Position numbers and translations under genes: made by a program. A DNA stretch of 57,273 bases, from the NCBI GenBank assembly GCA_964628455.1, contig CAZVPD010000004.1:1-57273 (forward strand), in the 5' to 3' direction. This DNA comes from JAQVWU01 sp964628455. GTDB taxonomy: Bacteria > Bacillota > Clostridia > Oscillospirales > CAG-272. Of this stretch, positions 24,325-32,996 are shown piece after piece (within the stretch, counting starts at the first letter, position 1; each line of letters starts with the position of its first letter). Under the pieces are notes generated by a model. The model worked only from the letters and a program-made list of their open reading frames with translations, had not been told where the DNA came from and searched no databases.

Positions 24325-26958
24325 TTATTTTTTGATTGTACGCTGCAGAAATTTAACCGTTTCGACAACGGGAACGATAAGGAAGGCGAGTCCGAGCGAT
24401 ATAAAATATTCCGCGGCGCTGATGGATTCAAACGAAAACAATTCTCTTAAAAAAGGCACAAAAATGATAAGAGTTGTCAGAAGCAGCGATATCAGCATGG
24501 CGCCTATGAGAAAATAGTTCTGAGTTTTGAATTGAAAAATCGACAGTCTCTGCGACCTCATATTGTATGAGTGAAATATTTCCGCGTTCGAAAGCGTTAA
24601 AAATGCCATGGTGATCCCGTCTCTGCTCTCTCTGATTTCCCAAAGACCGCTTTCGATGTAGTGGCCGACAAAATATGCCGCAACCGTCAATACGGCAACC
24701 GCGAGCCCCTGATAAAAAATCCCGAATCCGGCGCCGCCGGCAAACAGCCCTTCCGCAGAACTGCGCGGCTTGCGCTTCATCAGACCCGGCTCTTCTTTTT
24801 CCATCCCGAGTGCGAGTGCCGGAAGCGAGTCGGTAATCAGATTGATCCAAAGCAGGTGTATCGGCTTTAAAATCGTGAATCCAAGGACGGTAGCCGTAAA
24901 TATGGCGATCACCTCGCTGAGATTTGAAGAAAGAAGGAAATTGATCGCTTTTCGCATATTGTCGTATATGCGTCTTCCCTCCGCGACGGCTTTTACGATC
25001 GTGGCGAAATTATCATCGGCAAGGATCATGTCGGCGACGTTTTTTGTTACGTCGGTACCGGTGATCCCCATGCCTATTCCTATATCCGCGCTTTTGATCG
25101 AAGGAGCGTCGTTCACGCCGTCTCCCGTCATGGCCGTGACGTATCCGCGCGAGCGCCAGGCATTGACGATACGCACTTTATGTTCCGGCTGAACCCGGGC
25201 ATATACGGAATATTTTTCGACTTCGGTTGAAAATTTCGCATCGTCGATTTCGTTCAGCTGTGAACCGGTAATCGCTTCTGCCGCATCGGTGATGATCCCG
25301 AGCTGCAGGGCAATAGCCGCCGCGGTATCGCGGTGATCGCCTGTGATCATAACGGGGCGTATGCCCGCGCTGCGGCATTCGGCGATCGCTCCGGTCACTT
25401 CGGGACGGATCGGGTCGATCATACCGGCAAGCCCCACGAAAACCAGCTCTCTTTCGAGTGCTGCCGGAGCGTAACTTTCGGGGATATTCCTGTAGACGCG
25501 CATGGCAGACGCCAGGACGCGCAGTGCTTTTTCTGCCATCTTTTTATTGACATCGAGTATTTCTTTTAAAGAAGCGTCATCGAGCGGAAGTGTTTTTCCT
25601 TCTTTTATATAAAATCTGCAGCGTTTCAGGACTTCGTCGGGCGCTCCCTTGGTATACTGAACGATGTTTTCGCTTTTTTTATGTACGGTGCTCATCATCT
25701 TGCGCATGCTGTCAAACGGAGCCTCTCCGATGCGCGGCGCTTTTTCCATGAGTTTGTTTTTCGGCAGCCCTTCCCTGCTTGCGTAGTTGACTAGCGCGCA
25801 TTCGGTGGGTTCGCCTGTCGCTTCTCCTGCGGCGTCGGGTTCGGCGTCGGATGCGAGCGACATGGCTTCGGCCAGCAGCATTTTATCGTCGCCGTAAATT
25901 TCCACGACAGTCATCTTATTCTGCGTCAGTGTGCCGGTTTTATCCGAGCATATGATCTGGGTGCATCCCAGCGTCTCCACCGCGGTCAGACGGCGGATAA
26001 TCGCGTTGTTTTTCGCCATTTTGGTGACGCCGATCGAAAGCACGATGGTCACAACGGCCGCGAGTCCTTCCGGGATGGCGGCAACAGCTAAACTGACCGC
26101 GAGCATAAAGGTGGAAAGCACGGCCGATGCGGAAAGGTCGCGCGTTTTTATGACTCCGAATATAAATATAAAAAGACAGATGCCCAGGACAAGATAAGAA
26201 AGGATCCTGCTCAGTGAGGAAAGCTTTATCTGCAGCGGTGTCTGACCCTCCTGTGTGCTTGTAAGCGCGTTTGCGATTTTTCCCATTTCCGTATTCATGC
26301 CCGTATCGCAGATGACTGCGCGCCCGCGTCCGTAAACGGCGGCGCTTCCCATATAGAGCATGTTCCGGCGGTCGCCCAGCGTAACATCCTTTTCGTTTTC
26401 TCCCGGGATGATCGCTCCGGATTCTTTCTCGACCGGCACCGATTCGCCTGTAAGTGCGGCTTCCTCGATCCTGAGCGATGCGCTTTCTATAATCCGGGCG
26501 TCCGCCGGAATGGCGTCGCCGGCGTCGATCAGCACGATGTCACCTGCAGCCAGATCCTCGCTTTTTATGACTTTTATACTTCCGTCCCTCAGCACCTTGG
26601 AAGTGGATGAAGCCATTTCTTTCAGCGCTTCGATGGCTTTTTCCGCTTTGCTTTCCTGGATGACTCCCAGCAGTGAGTTGATGATGACCACTGCCATGAT
26701 GATAAAAACGTCGGCAAATGATTCGTCGGCAAAAGCGGCGGTAACTCCTGATACTGCGGCTGCGGCTATCAGGACCAGAACCATCGGATTGAGAAGCTGC
26801 TCCGCGAATCGGACGGCGAACGATTTGCGCTTTCCTTCGGTCAGTTTGTTCCTGCCGTTTGCCGCAAGCCTCGCTTCGGCTTCGGCGGTTGTCAGTCCCT
26901 CCGCCGTTGTTTTAAGTTCGTTTAATACGCTTTCCGTTGTCTCGAGATAATATTTCAT
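24325..26958 (-). CDS. P-type Ca2+-transporting ATPase (P2-type)
   Basis: 877 residues; pumps Ca2+ (possibly Mn2+) out of the cell. N-terminal cation ATPase domain, actuator TGES motif in EEAALTGESVPVEKE, transmembrane VAAIPEGL (the M4 ion-site motif PEGL), phosphorylation loop CSDKTGTLTQNKM, nucleotide-binding KGAPDEVL, hinge MTGDGVNDAPSIKSADIGIG, and the C-terminal six-helix cation ATPase domain with NLITDSLPALALG (M6 N-x-x-x-D). These motifs fit the SERCA/PMR1-like bacterial group. The start MKYYLETTE at 26958 is chosen because AAGGA lies at correct spacing; an ATG nine bases upstream overlaps that site. A structured leader with a terminator lies upstream. Confidence 0.92.
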   Translation of the reverse strand: MKYYLETTESVLNELKTTAEGLTTAEAEARLAANGRNKLTEGKRKSFAVRFAEQLLNPMVLVLIAAAAVSGVTAAFADESFADVFIIMAVVIINSLLGVIQESKAEKAIEALKEMASSTSKVLRDGSIKVIKSEDLAAGDIVLIDAGDAIPADARIIESASLRIEEAALTGESVPVEKESGAIIPGENEKDVTLGDRRNMLYMGSAAVYGRGRAVICDTGMNTEMGKIANALTSTQEGQTPLQIKLSSLSRILSYLVLGICLFIFIFGVIKTRDLSASAVLSTFMLAVSLAVAAIPEGLAAVVTIVLSIGVTKMAKNNAIIRRLTAVETLGCTQIICSDKTGTLTQNKMTVVEIYGDDKMLLAEAMSLASDAEPDAAGEATGEPTECALVNYASREGLPKNKLMEKAPRIGEAPFDSMRKMMSTVHKKSENIVQYTKGAPDEVLKRCRFYIKEGKTLPLDDASLKEILDVNKKMAEKALRVLASAMRVYRNIPESYAPAALERELVFVGLAGMIDPIRPEVTGAIAECRSAGIRPVMITGDHRDTAAAIALQLGIITDAAEAITGSQLNEIDDAKFSTEVEKYSVYARVQPEHKVRIVNAWRSRGYVTAMTGDGVNDAPSIKSADIGIGMGITGTDVTKNVADMILADDNFATIVKAVAEGRRIYDNMRKAINFLLSSNLSEVIAIFTATVLGFTILKPIHLLWINLITDSLPALALGMEKEEPGLMKRKPRSSAEGLFAGGAGFGIFYQGLAVAVLTVAAYFVGHYIESGLWEIRESRDGITMAFLTLSNAEIFHSYNMRSQRLSIFQFKTQNYFLIGAMLISLLLTTLIIFVPFLRELFSFESISAAEYFISLGLAFLIVPVVETVKFLQRTIKK

Positions 26959-27003
26959 TGAATACATCCTTATGATCGAATTGCCGGCTTACTGTGTGCC
27001 GGA

Positions 27004-27149
27004 TAAAAAAGACTCGTGTACAGCGGATCGAAACGGTGCTCCGGCTATACATAAGTCTGGTTGTTTGATTAAGGCCGGACTGCATAAATGAGGATGCGTT
27101 TATACACAGCCATGCTGTTGACTCGAAACGCCGGTTGCTCATCTATGCT
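27004..27149 (-). ncRNA. Structured leader with intrinsic terminator, candidate riboswitch of unknown class
   Basis: On the minus strand the transcript begins with an 11-bp stem GCATAGATGAG/CTCATTTATGC (27148-27138 with 27092-27082, one G-U). It encloses GCGTTT/AAACGC and a hairpin ACAGC/GCTGT. Then TCCGGC (27079-27074) can pair with GCCGGA (27045-27040). The latter overlaps the stem of a downstream terminator, formed by AGACT..GTATAGC with GCTGTAC..AGTCT and followed by six T (27004-27010). The two pairings exclude each other, as in transcriptional riboswitches. I find no consensus of the yybP-ykoY, M-box, NiCo or T-box classes. Confidence 0.6.
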
Positions 27150-27155
27150 GTTTTA

Positions 27156-27184
27156 ATTATATCATTTAAAACAAAAAACGTCAA
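27156..27184 (-). promoter_or_regulatory. Promoter of the P-type ATPase leader
   Basis: Minus strand: -35 TTGACG (27179-27184), 17-bp spacer, -10 TATAAT (27156-27161). Confidence 0.8.
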
Positions 27185-27210
27185 CCGCCTGATTTCTTTT
27201 TACTCCATGT

Positions 27211-27894
27211 TCATAATTGTTGCCGGATCTTGCTTTTGACGAATTCGGGGACCTGAATATGATTGCTTTTTAAAAATTCACATGCCGAAACGACGCGATG
27301 AGCCTCGTAATCCTCGAGGATATGCGTGTCATAACCGACCGATATTCTGAGTCCGCATTCTTTTGCATGCCCGGCAAGTTCGGGAGATTCCGTAAAGCGC
27401 TGTACATATTCGAGTGTCCGGTAATGGTGTGCCCGGTCATGGTTTACGTTCAGCTCCCAGAATATGTCGTTTTCCGCAAGCAGCCGCGCTGCGTCGACGC
27501 CTTCCCGCAATCCGGCTTCATACAGGTCGAAATGGGCGATGCCGAACGGGCATTCGTATTTTTTTCTTATTTTGCTCAGTTCAGTCAGAGTTATTTCCGG
27601 CGAAAAATATTCGTACAGACAATAATCGAATTCACTCAGATCGGCAGGGCATATGCCGTCGGGTTGGATATGCGAAACCTCCATGCCGCATAATACGCGG
27701 ATGATACCCCTGTATTTTTCTTTTAAGCCGTATATTTCCTGACGGTATTCATCATACCGGCCGGTTATGTAATAATTATGGTCGGAGATCCCCACGGTGT
27801 CATAGTGATTTGCCGCAGCGTTTTTGATGATATCTTCCGGTTTGTCGGCGGCGTCCCGGCTGAATGTCGTATGATTGTGGATATCGAATAACAT
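27211..27894 (-). CDS. PHP-domain phosphoesterase (histidinol-phosphatase-like)
   Basis: 227 residues. Metal-binding PHP motifs: MLFDIHNHTTFSRDAADKPE at the N-terminus, VGISDHNYY, GMEVSHI, a mid-protein FGIAHFDLY, and a C-terminal SVGYDTHILED. It is a TIM-barrel-like metallophosphoesterase; HisK-type histidinol phosphatases and nucleotide phosphoesterases belong here. No his gene is nearby, so the substrate is open. AGAGG precedes the ATG. It is divergent from the AraC gene at 27978, with only 83 bp between, so the AraC protein may control it. Confidence 0.82.
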   Translation of the reverse strand: MLFDIHNHTTFSRDAADKPEDIIKNAAANHYDTVGISDHNYYITGRYDEYRQEIYGLKEKYRGIIRVLCGMEVSHIQPDGICPADLSEFDYCLYEYFSPEITLTELSKIRKKYECPFGIAHFDLYEAGLREGVDAARLLAENDIFWELNVNHDRAHHYRTLEYVQRFTESPELAGHAKECGLRISVGYDTHILEDYEAHRVVSACEFLKSNHIQVPEFVKSKIRQQL

Positions 27895-27919
27895 TTTTAC
27901 CTCTTGCTTTATATTTTTA

Positions 27920-27948
27920 TTGCATTTTGGTTTTGTTTTTGATATAAT
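27920..27948 (+). promoter_or_regulatory. Promoter of the AraC-family gene
   Basis: -35 TTGCAT (27920-27925), 17-bp spacer, -10 TATAAT (27943-27948). Confidence 0.75.
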
Positions 27949-27977
27949 TTAAACAGTCATTGACGGAGGGGATAAGA

Positions 27978-28748
27978 ATGCCTGAAGACTTTATCCGCTA
28001 TGTTTCCTCGGGAAACGGAGTCATCCGCCGCGGCGGTGTATACCCGTCGCGGAAGAACGATTTTAATGAAATTCTTTATGTGACCGAAGGTTGCCTCTTT
28101 ATCTGCGAGGACTACAGCGAATACCGGGTCGGTGCGGGTCAGCTGCTCCTTCTCGGCCGTTTCCGCCGCCGTTACGGCTGTCGTGAATGCGATGCGGATT
28201 CTGCGTTCAGACGGGTGATCTTTGAGGGAGATGCCGCGGATTTTTTTCCCGGAATGGAATCCGGAAGGCGATTATTCACCCCCGCACATCCGGAACGCCT
28301 CGGAGCGCTTCTGGATATGCTTCTTCTTTACGGAGGACTGCCCGAATATCCTGCGGCCGCGCTCGATTCCATTATGCGGCTTGTTCTGACCGAACTGTTT
28401 GTCTACGGGATACAGCGCGACGATAATGAAACACACCGTGCCGTTCTGTGCGGTAAAGTCTGTGATTATATCCGTGAAAACGGGGGGGCTGTCAAAACGG
28501 CACTCGTTGCCGCGCACTTCGGATATACTTATAAATATCTGACCGTGATTTTCCGCAGCTTCTACTCCAAAGGTGTAAAGGCGTATGCGGATGCTGTAAG
28601 GCTTGCCCGCATTAAGCAGCTCCTCGGTTCCGGTCTGTCTGTTGCTGAAACTGCGGCCAAAACCGGTTTCGGCTCGGTCAAAGCGATACAGGACTTTTTC
28701 CGTTATCATACCGAAATGACGATCGGTGAATGGAACGGTGAGTTGTAG
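27978..28748 (+). CDS. AraC-family transcriptional regulator
   Basis: 256 residues: an N-terminal cupin-like sensing domain (about residues 10-130; NDFNEILYVTEGCLFICEDY) and a C-terminal pair of helix-turn-helix motifs (about 155-256). The first reads AALVAAHFGYTYKYL-like VKTALVAAHFGYTYKYL, the second GLSVAETAAKTGFGSVKAIQ, ending FFRYHTEMTIGEW. The start at 27978 is set by GGAGGGG just upstream. It is divergent from the PHP gene, a natural target. The effector is unknown, though a sugar is common. Confidence 0.87.
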   Translation: MPEDFIRYVSSGNGVIRRGGVYPSRKNDFNEILYVTEGCLFICEDYSEYRVGAGQLLLLGRFRRRYGCRECDADSAFRRVIFEGDAADFFPGMESGRRLFTPAHPERLGALLDMLLLYGGLPEYPAAALDSIMRLVLTELFVYGIQRDDNETHRAVLCGKVCDYIRENGGAVKTALVAAHFGYTYKYLTVIFRSFYSKGVKAYADAVRLARIKQLLGSGLSVAETAAKTGFGSVKAIQDFFRYHTEMTIGEWNGEL

Positions 28749-28896
28749 AAGCTCTTAATATCGGATCATAGGTTTGATTATGCCTTATAGAATATGATTT
28801 TGCAATACCTTTACGTAAATTACGTATTTTATTCCTTGCATGAAATACAGATCTGACGTTCCGGATTCGTTTTTTTATTTTTTTTCCGAAAAAGTA
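28749..28896. other. Intergenic stretch before the ilv-leu promoter
   Basis: The only structure seen is a short inverted repeat, TACGTAA (28812-28818) and TTACGTA (28820-28826), 70 bp upstream of the -35, which may be an operator. No gene is seen. Confidence 0.3.
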
Positions 28897-28925
28897 TTGA
28901 CAAGTTAATTGTTGTATGTTATCAT
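28897..28925 (+). promoter_or_regulatory. Promoter of the ilv-leu-cim operon
   Basis: -35 TTGACA (28897-28902), 17-bp spacer, -10 TATCAT (28920-28925). The start near 28932 leaves a leader of about 290 bases before leuA. Confidence 0.8.
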
Positions 28926-28960
28926 AACCCATGATTATTTTTGAGGGGATATAGATTCTG

Positions 28961-29059
28961 ATGACAAATTTATTTGTAGGCGTCATAATTATACTTAGCG
29001 TTATCATTCTGGCAGTAGTCATTGATAACGTTATTTATAGTTGCCTACAAACAGATTAG
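28961..29059 (+). CDS. Leader peptide rich in Val, Ile and Leu (attenuator peptide)
   Basis: A 32-codon frame in the leader of leuA, starting MTNLFVGVIIILSVIILAVV and ending with TAG at 29057. More than half its residues are Val, Ile or Leu, the end products of the downstream operon. GAGGGG lies upstream, but at 12 bases it is rather far. Codons 5-7 and 28-31 form the two arms of a hairpin, and a terminator follows. This is the arrangement of leader peptides for transcription attenuation (E. coli ilvL/leuL, lactococcal ilv-leu). Alternative: a small membrane peptide or type I toxin-like peptide, since the sequence is also a plausible single transmembrane helix. The position and RNA structure favour a leader peptide. 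Confidence 0.7.
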   Translation: MTNLFVGVIIILSVIILAVVIDNVIYSCLQTD

Positions 29060-29125
29060 TCGAAATAAATAAATCGATATAATCGGAGTCTTGTAGCGTA
29101 ACGCTGCAAGACTCTTATCTTTTAT
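28973..29125 (+). promoter_or_regulatory. Transcription attenuator of the ilv-leu operon
   Basis: Segment 1, TTTGTAGGC (28973-28981), pairs perfectly with segment 2, GCCTACAAA (29043-29051). Within this, CGTTATCA pairs with TGATAACG. Segment 3-4 is a terminator: GAGTCTTGTAGCG (29086-29098) with CGCTGCAAGACTC (29102-29114), one G-U, then a T-rich tail. Segment 2 CTACAA can instead pair with segment 3 TTGTAG (29091-29096). A ribosome stalled on Val/Ile/Leu codons would cover segment 1 and favour 2:3, that is antitermination. Confidence 0.72.
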
Positions 29126-29225
29126 TCAGACATTGTCAGAAACAGGAAATCCGCCGCTTACGGACTTCATATGGTATTCCCGCAAAAAAATAATCCCGTT
29201 TATTATGAACTGAAAGGAGAAAAAC

Positions 29226-30764
29226 ATGAGCAGACAAGTGAAGATTTTTGACACGACATTGCGCGACGGCGAACAGGCTCCCGGTTGCAGTATGAATTTA
29301 ACCGAGAAATTAGAGGTAGCCCGCCGACTTGAACTTCTTCGGGTAGATGTGATTGAAGCGGGTTTTGCGGTATCTTCTCCCGGCGATTATGAATCAGTCA
29401 GCGCAGTAGCGGAAAAAATAAAAGACTGTTCCGTTGCGTCACTCGCAAGATGCGTAAAAAAAGATATTGATACGGCATACAGCGCTTTAAAAAAAGCCGC
29501 CGACCCGCGGATTCATATTTTTATCGCGACATCGCCGATCCATATGGAATATAAACTCCGTATGTCTCCGGAACAGGTGATTGAAAATGTGGCTCAGATG
29601 GTCAGATATTCGAGACAGCTGTGCTCATCCGTCGAGTTTTCCGCAGAGGACGCGACAAGGAGCGATCCGGAGTTTTTAGCCAGAGTGGTTGATACTGCGA
29701 TCAAGAACGGCGCGTCGGTCATAAATATTCCCGATACTGTGGGATATACGACGCCGCAGGAAATGCGTACCCTGATGGAATACCTGCTGAAAAATGTTCC
29801 CGGTTCGGAAAAAGTGGAGTTTTCCGTTCACTGCCACAATGATTTGGGTATGGCAACGGCAAATTCTCTGGCCGGCGTTCTCGGCGGAGCAAATCAGGTT
29901 GAATGCACAGTCAACGGTTTGGGTGAAAGGGCGGGAAACTGTCCGCTCGAGGAAGTTGTAATGGCGATAAAAACGCGTCCCGAACTTTATGATGCAAAAA
30001 TGAATATAGATACAACCAATATTTTCAAGGCGTCCAAACTGATTTATAATATAATAGGAAGAACGGCCCCCATCAACAAACCCGTGGTCGGCACAAACGC
30101 TTTTTTACATGAGGCGGGCATTCACCAGCACGGCGTCCTCGCGAACAGAAGCACTTACGAGATCATGACGCCGGAATCCATCGGAATAAATGCGAGTCAT
30201 ATGATACTCGGTAAGCATTCGGGGCGTCACGCTTTTGAATCGAAACTCATTGAACTTGGCTTTGACCTGTCTCCGGCTGACCTTGACATTTGTTTTGCCA
30301 AATTCAAAGAGCTTTGCGACAAGAAAAAAGAAATAACCGATCAGGATATCGAAGCACTCGCGAATAATCTGCAGCCTGTCGAAACAGACGGTTACATGCT
30401 TGAACGTTTTTCGGTGCAGTCGGGAAATTATTTGACTGCTACCGCTGTTGTAAGTTTAAAAAAGGGTGATTCCGTATGGCAGGAAGTTGCGTTGGGCGAC
30501 GGACCCATAGACGCTGCTTTCAAAGCGATTGATAAAATCATGGTTCCGCCCGCACACAGCTTTGAGACCTATGTAATTCGTTCGGTTTCCGAAGGCAAAG
30601 ACACCCTCGGTGAGGTTCTTGTTTCGCTGAAGTTCTCCGACAGGATTTTTAACGGCAAAGGACTCTCGACGGATATCATTGAAGCCAGCATCCTGTCGTA
30701 TATCAATGCGCAGAATAAACTCCTGGCGTACAATGATTCGGATAATCGGATAATCGGAAAGTAA
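29226..30764 (+). CDS. leuA: 2-isopropylmalate synthase
   Basis: 512 residues; condenses acetyl-CoA with 2-oxoisovalerate in the first step of leucine synthesis. The TIM-barrel N-terminal signature IFDTTLRDGEQAPGCSMNLT carries the metal-binding Asp. HCHNDLGMATANSLAG supplies the metal-binding His pair, and NQVECTVNGLGERAGNCPLE follows. The C-terminal regulatory LeuA dimer domain (about residues 390-510) is present, so leucine feedback inhibition is likely. First structural gene of the operon, with AAAGGAG upstream and the attenuator before it. A second enzyme of this family, cimA, is found later in the operon; the DTTLRDGEQ versus DSTLRDGAQ signatures separate them. Confidence 0.95.
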   Translation: MSRQVKIFDTTLRDGEQAPGCSMNLTEKLEVARRLELLRVDVIEAGFAVSSPGDYESVSAVAEKIKDCSVASLARCVKKDIDTAYSALKKAADPRIHIFIATSPIHMEYKLRMSPEQVIENVAQMVRYSRQLCSSVEFSAEDATRSDPEFLARVVDTAIKNGASVINIPDTVGYTTPQEMRTLMEYLLKNVPGSEKVEFSVHCHNDLGMATANSLAGVLGGANQVECTVNGLGERAGNCPLEEVVMAIKTRPELYDAKMNIDTTNIFKASKLIYNIIGRTAPINKPVVGTNAFLHEAGIHQHGVLANRSTYEIMTPESIGINASHMILGKHSGRHAFESKLIELGFDLSPADLDICFAKFKELCDKKKEITDQDIEALANNLQPVETDGYMLERFSVQSGNYLTATAVVSLKKGDSVWQEVALGDGPIDAAFKAIDKIMVPPAHSFETYVIRSVSEGKDTLGEVLVSLKFSDRIFNGKGLSTDIIEASILSYINAQNKLLAYNDSDNRIIGK

Positions 30765-30778
30765 AGGAGGAACAGAAA

Positions 30779-32446
30779 ATGCTTCTGACAGGCGCTCAGA
30801 TCATCATCGAAGTTTTGATCGAACAGGGGATCGATACGGTATTCGGTTATCCCGGCGGAGCGGTTCTCAATATATATGACGCTCTGTATAAATCAAGTGA
30901 CAGGATCAGCCATTATATCACAAGCCACGAACAGGGAGCGTCGCACAGTGCGGACGGTTATGCCCGGGTAACAGGCAAGCCGGGTGTCGTTATTGCGACT
31001 TCGGGACCGGGAGCCACCAATCTCGTGACGGGGATCGCGACCGCTTATCTCGATTCGTCTCCGCTCCTTGCGATAACCGGCAACGTCGGGACACCGCTGA
31101 TAGGTAAAGACAGTTTTCAGGAAGTGGACATCATCGGGATCACCATGCCGGTAACCAAGCATAATTATATGGTCAAGGATGTCTCGAGGTTAGCCGATAT
31201 TGTCAGGGAAGCCCTGCAGATTGCGACATCGGGAAGGCCCGGACCTGTATTGATCGATGTGCCGAAAGACATTCAGACGGCGCTCTGCGAATATATTCCG
31301 CAGGAAAAACAGCGGAAAAAACTGCGTAAAAACGTGTCGGACGAGGAAATCGCACTGGCCGTTGAGCTGATCGGAAAATCCAGGCGTCCGTTCATCTATG
31401 CCGGCGGCGGAGTGGTCCTGGCGGACGCGTCCCGGGAACTGCTGGATTTTGCCGAACGGATCGACGCGCCGATAGGACTGAGTATGATGGGCATTTCAGC
31501 CGTTCCCTCCGGCCACCCGAAAAATCTGGGTATGACCGGGATGCACGGAAAGTATATGGCGTCAAAAGTCATGTCCATGTCGGATCTGATTATCGCCGTG
31601 GGCATCAGATTCTCCGACAGGGCTACGGGGAACAAACCGGAATTTTCAAAAGGACGAAAGATACTGCACATCGATATCGATCCTGCCGAAATCGGAAAAA
31701 ACATACCTGCTTATGTGTCGGTGCTGGGTGACGTGAAGGATGTTCTGTCAAAGCTGAATGTTCTGATCGAAAGACATACACGTCTGGAATGGGAGGAGGA
31801 GGTCAATGAGATCCGCTGCTGTCCCGACAGTCACCTTGAGATGGCAAAAAACAAACTGACGCCTCAGGTCATCATAGAAACGGTCAGAAGTTTTGCCGGC
31901 GGTGATGTTGCCGTCGCTACCGATGTCGGACAGCACCAGATGTGGGTCAGCCAGTACTATAAGTTCGAAAATCCGCGTACCTATATCACTTCGGGAGGAC
32001 TCGGCACCATGGGTTTCGGCATGGGTGCGGCTATAGGCGCCTGCATCGGCAGAAACAAAAAGCGCACCGTTCTGTTTACCGGCGACGGAAGTTTCCATAT
32101 GAATCTCAATGAAATGGCGACCGCCGTACAGAATAACCTGCCTTTGATTGTCATCGTCATGAACAACAACGCTCTCGGTATGGTACGTCAGTGGCAGACG
32201 ATGTTCTTTGACAAACGGTACTCGAATACCACCCTGAACAGAAAAACCGATTTTGTGAAACTGGCCGAGGCGTTCGGCGCCGCAGGTTTCCGCATCCGGG
32301 AACTGGATGAACTCGCGCCTGTTCTGGAAAAAGCTTTCGCTTCCGAAGGTCCCGTTTTAATCGATGCTCTCGTCGACAGCGATGAAAAAGTTCTTCCGAT
32401 GATTCCGCCGGGCGGAACGATCAACGATATTATACTGAGGGGGTGA
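30779..32446 (+). CDS. ilvB: Acetolactate synthase large subunit
   Basis: 555 residues; ThDP-dependent enzyme that makes acetolactate (Val/Leu) and acetohydroxybutyrate (Ile). N-terminal VFGYPGGAVLNIYDALY with the catalytic region SHEQGASHSADGYARVTGKP (Glu), a FAD/central domain, and the C-terminal ThDP/Mg motif TGDGSFHMNLNEMATAVQNN. The deletion-free RQW segment MVRQWQTMFFDKRYS is the AHAS-type substrate region and supports biosynthetic acetolactate synthase over pyruvate oxidase. AAAGGAGG lies upstream; it is 14 bp after leuA and 4 bp before ilvN. Confidence 0.95.
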   Translation: MLLTGAQIIIEVLIEQGIDTVFGYPGGAVLNIYDALYKSSDRISHYITSHEQGASHSADGYARVTGKPGVVIATSGPGATNLVTGIATAYLDSSPLLAITGNVGTPLIGKDSFQEVDIIGITMPVTKHNYMVKDVSRLADIVREALQIATSGRPGPVLIDVPKDIQTALCEYIPQEKQRKKLRKNVSDEEIALAVELIGKSRRPFIYAGGGVVLADASRELLDFAERIDAPIGLSMMGISAVPSGHPKNLGMTGMHGKYMASKVMSMSDLIIAVGIRFSDRATGNKPEFSKGRKILHIDIDPAEIGKNIPAYVSVLGDVKDVLSKLNVLIERHTRLEWEEEVNEIRCCPDSHLEMAKNKLTPQVIIETVRSFAGGDVAVATDVGQHQMWVSQYYKFENPRTYITSGGLGTMGFGMGAAIGACIGRNKKRTVLFTGDGSFHMNLNEMATAVQNNLPLIVIVMNNNALGMVRQWQTMFFDKRYSNTTLNRKTDFVKLAEAFGAAGFRIRELDELAPVLEKAFASEGPVLIDALVDSDEKVLPMIPPGGTINDIILRG

Positions 32447-32450
32447 TGCA

Positions 32451-32996
32451 ATGGAGGATTCGGCTAAAACGAAATTTATCCTGTGCATGCTGGTGAGAAA
32501 CGAAGCGGGTGTTCTGACGCGCATCTCGGGATTGTTTGCGAGAAGGGCATTTAATATCGACAGTTTGTCTGTCGGCGAAACGGTGAACCCGCTGATTTCC
32601 CGCATCACTATTTCCGCCACGGGGGACGGCTATACCAGGGAACAGATCATGAAGCAGCTCTCAAAACTGCACGATGTTCTGACGATCGAACTGATGGACC
32701 TGGAAAAAACCGTTCTCCGGGAACTTCTCCTGCTGAAAGTCCGCGCGCAAAAAGGCGAGCAAAGTGAGATCATGCAGGCTGCGTCGGTTTTCCGCGCAAA
32801 GATCGTGGATCTTTCGCTGAATGCGATGATACTCGAACTGACAGGCGACACTTCGAAGATCAATGCTTTTATAGAGTTCTTAATGCCTTACGGCATAACG
32901 GAACTCTGCCGCACCGGCATAACCGCTGTGGGCAGAGGAAATTATATATTAAAAAATAACGAGGAGGAAAATGCAAATGGCACAGATGTATTATGA
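32451..32996 (+). CDS. ilvN: Acetolactate synthase small (regulatory) subunit
   Basis: 181 residues with an N-terminal ACT domain (CMLVRNEAGVLTRISGLFAR, then RRAFNIDSLSVG) that binds valine, and a C-terminal ALS_ss domain (LLLKVRAQKGEQSEIMQAAS). It stimulates IlvB and gives feedback control. Its 3' end overlaps the ilvC start region by 20 bases, consistent with coupled translation. The C-terminal tail is Asn/Glu-rich. Confidence 0.94.
   Translation: MEDSAKTKFILCMLVRNEAGVLTRISGLFARRAFNIDSLSVGETVNPLISRITISATGDGYTREQIMKQLSKLHDVLTIELMDLEKTVLRELLLLKVRAQKGEQSEIMQAASVFRAKIVDLSLNAMILELTGDTSKINAFIEFLMPYGITELCRTGITAVGRGNYILKNNEEENANGTDVL

Noticed and set aside
26958..27149. Known metal riboswitch (yybP-ykoY, M-box or NiCo) in the ATPase leader
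   Set aside because: None of the characteristic conserved strings could be found by eye; it is reported as unassigned.
28961..29059. Type I toxin peptide
   Set aside because: The peptide is hydrophobic like such toxins, but no antisense RNA promoter is apparent, and its place between the promoter and an overlapping terminator in front of leuA fits a leader peptide better. It is kept only as an alternative.
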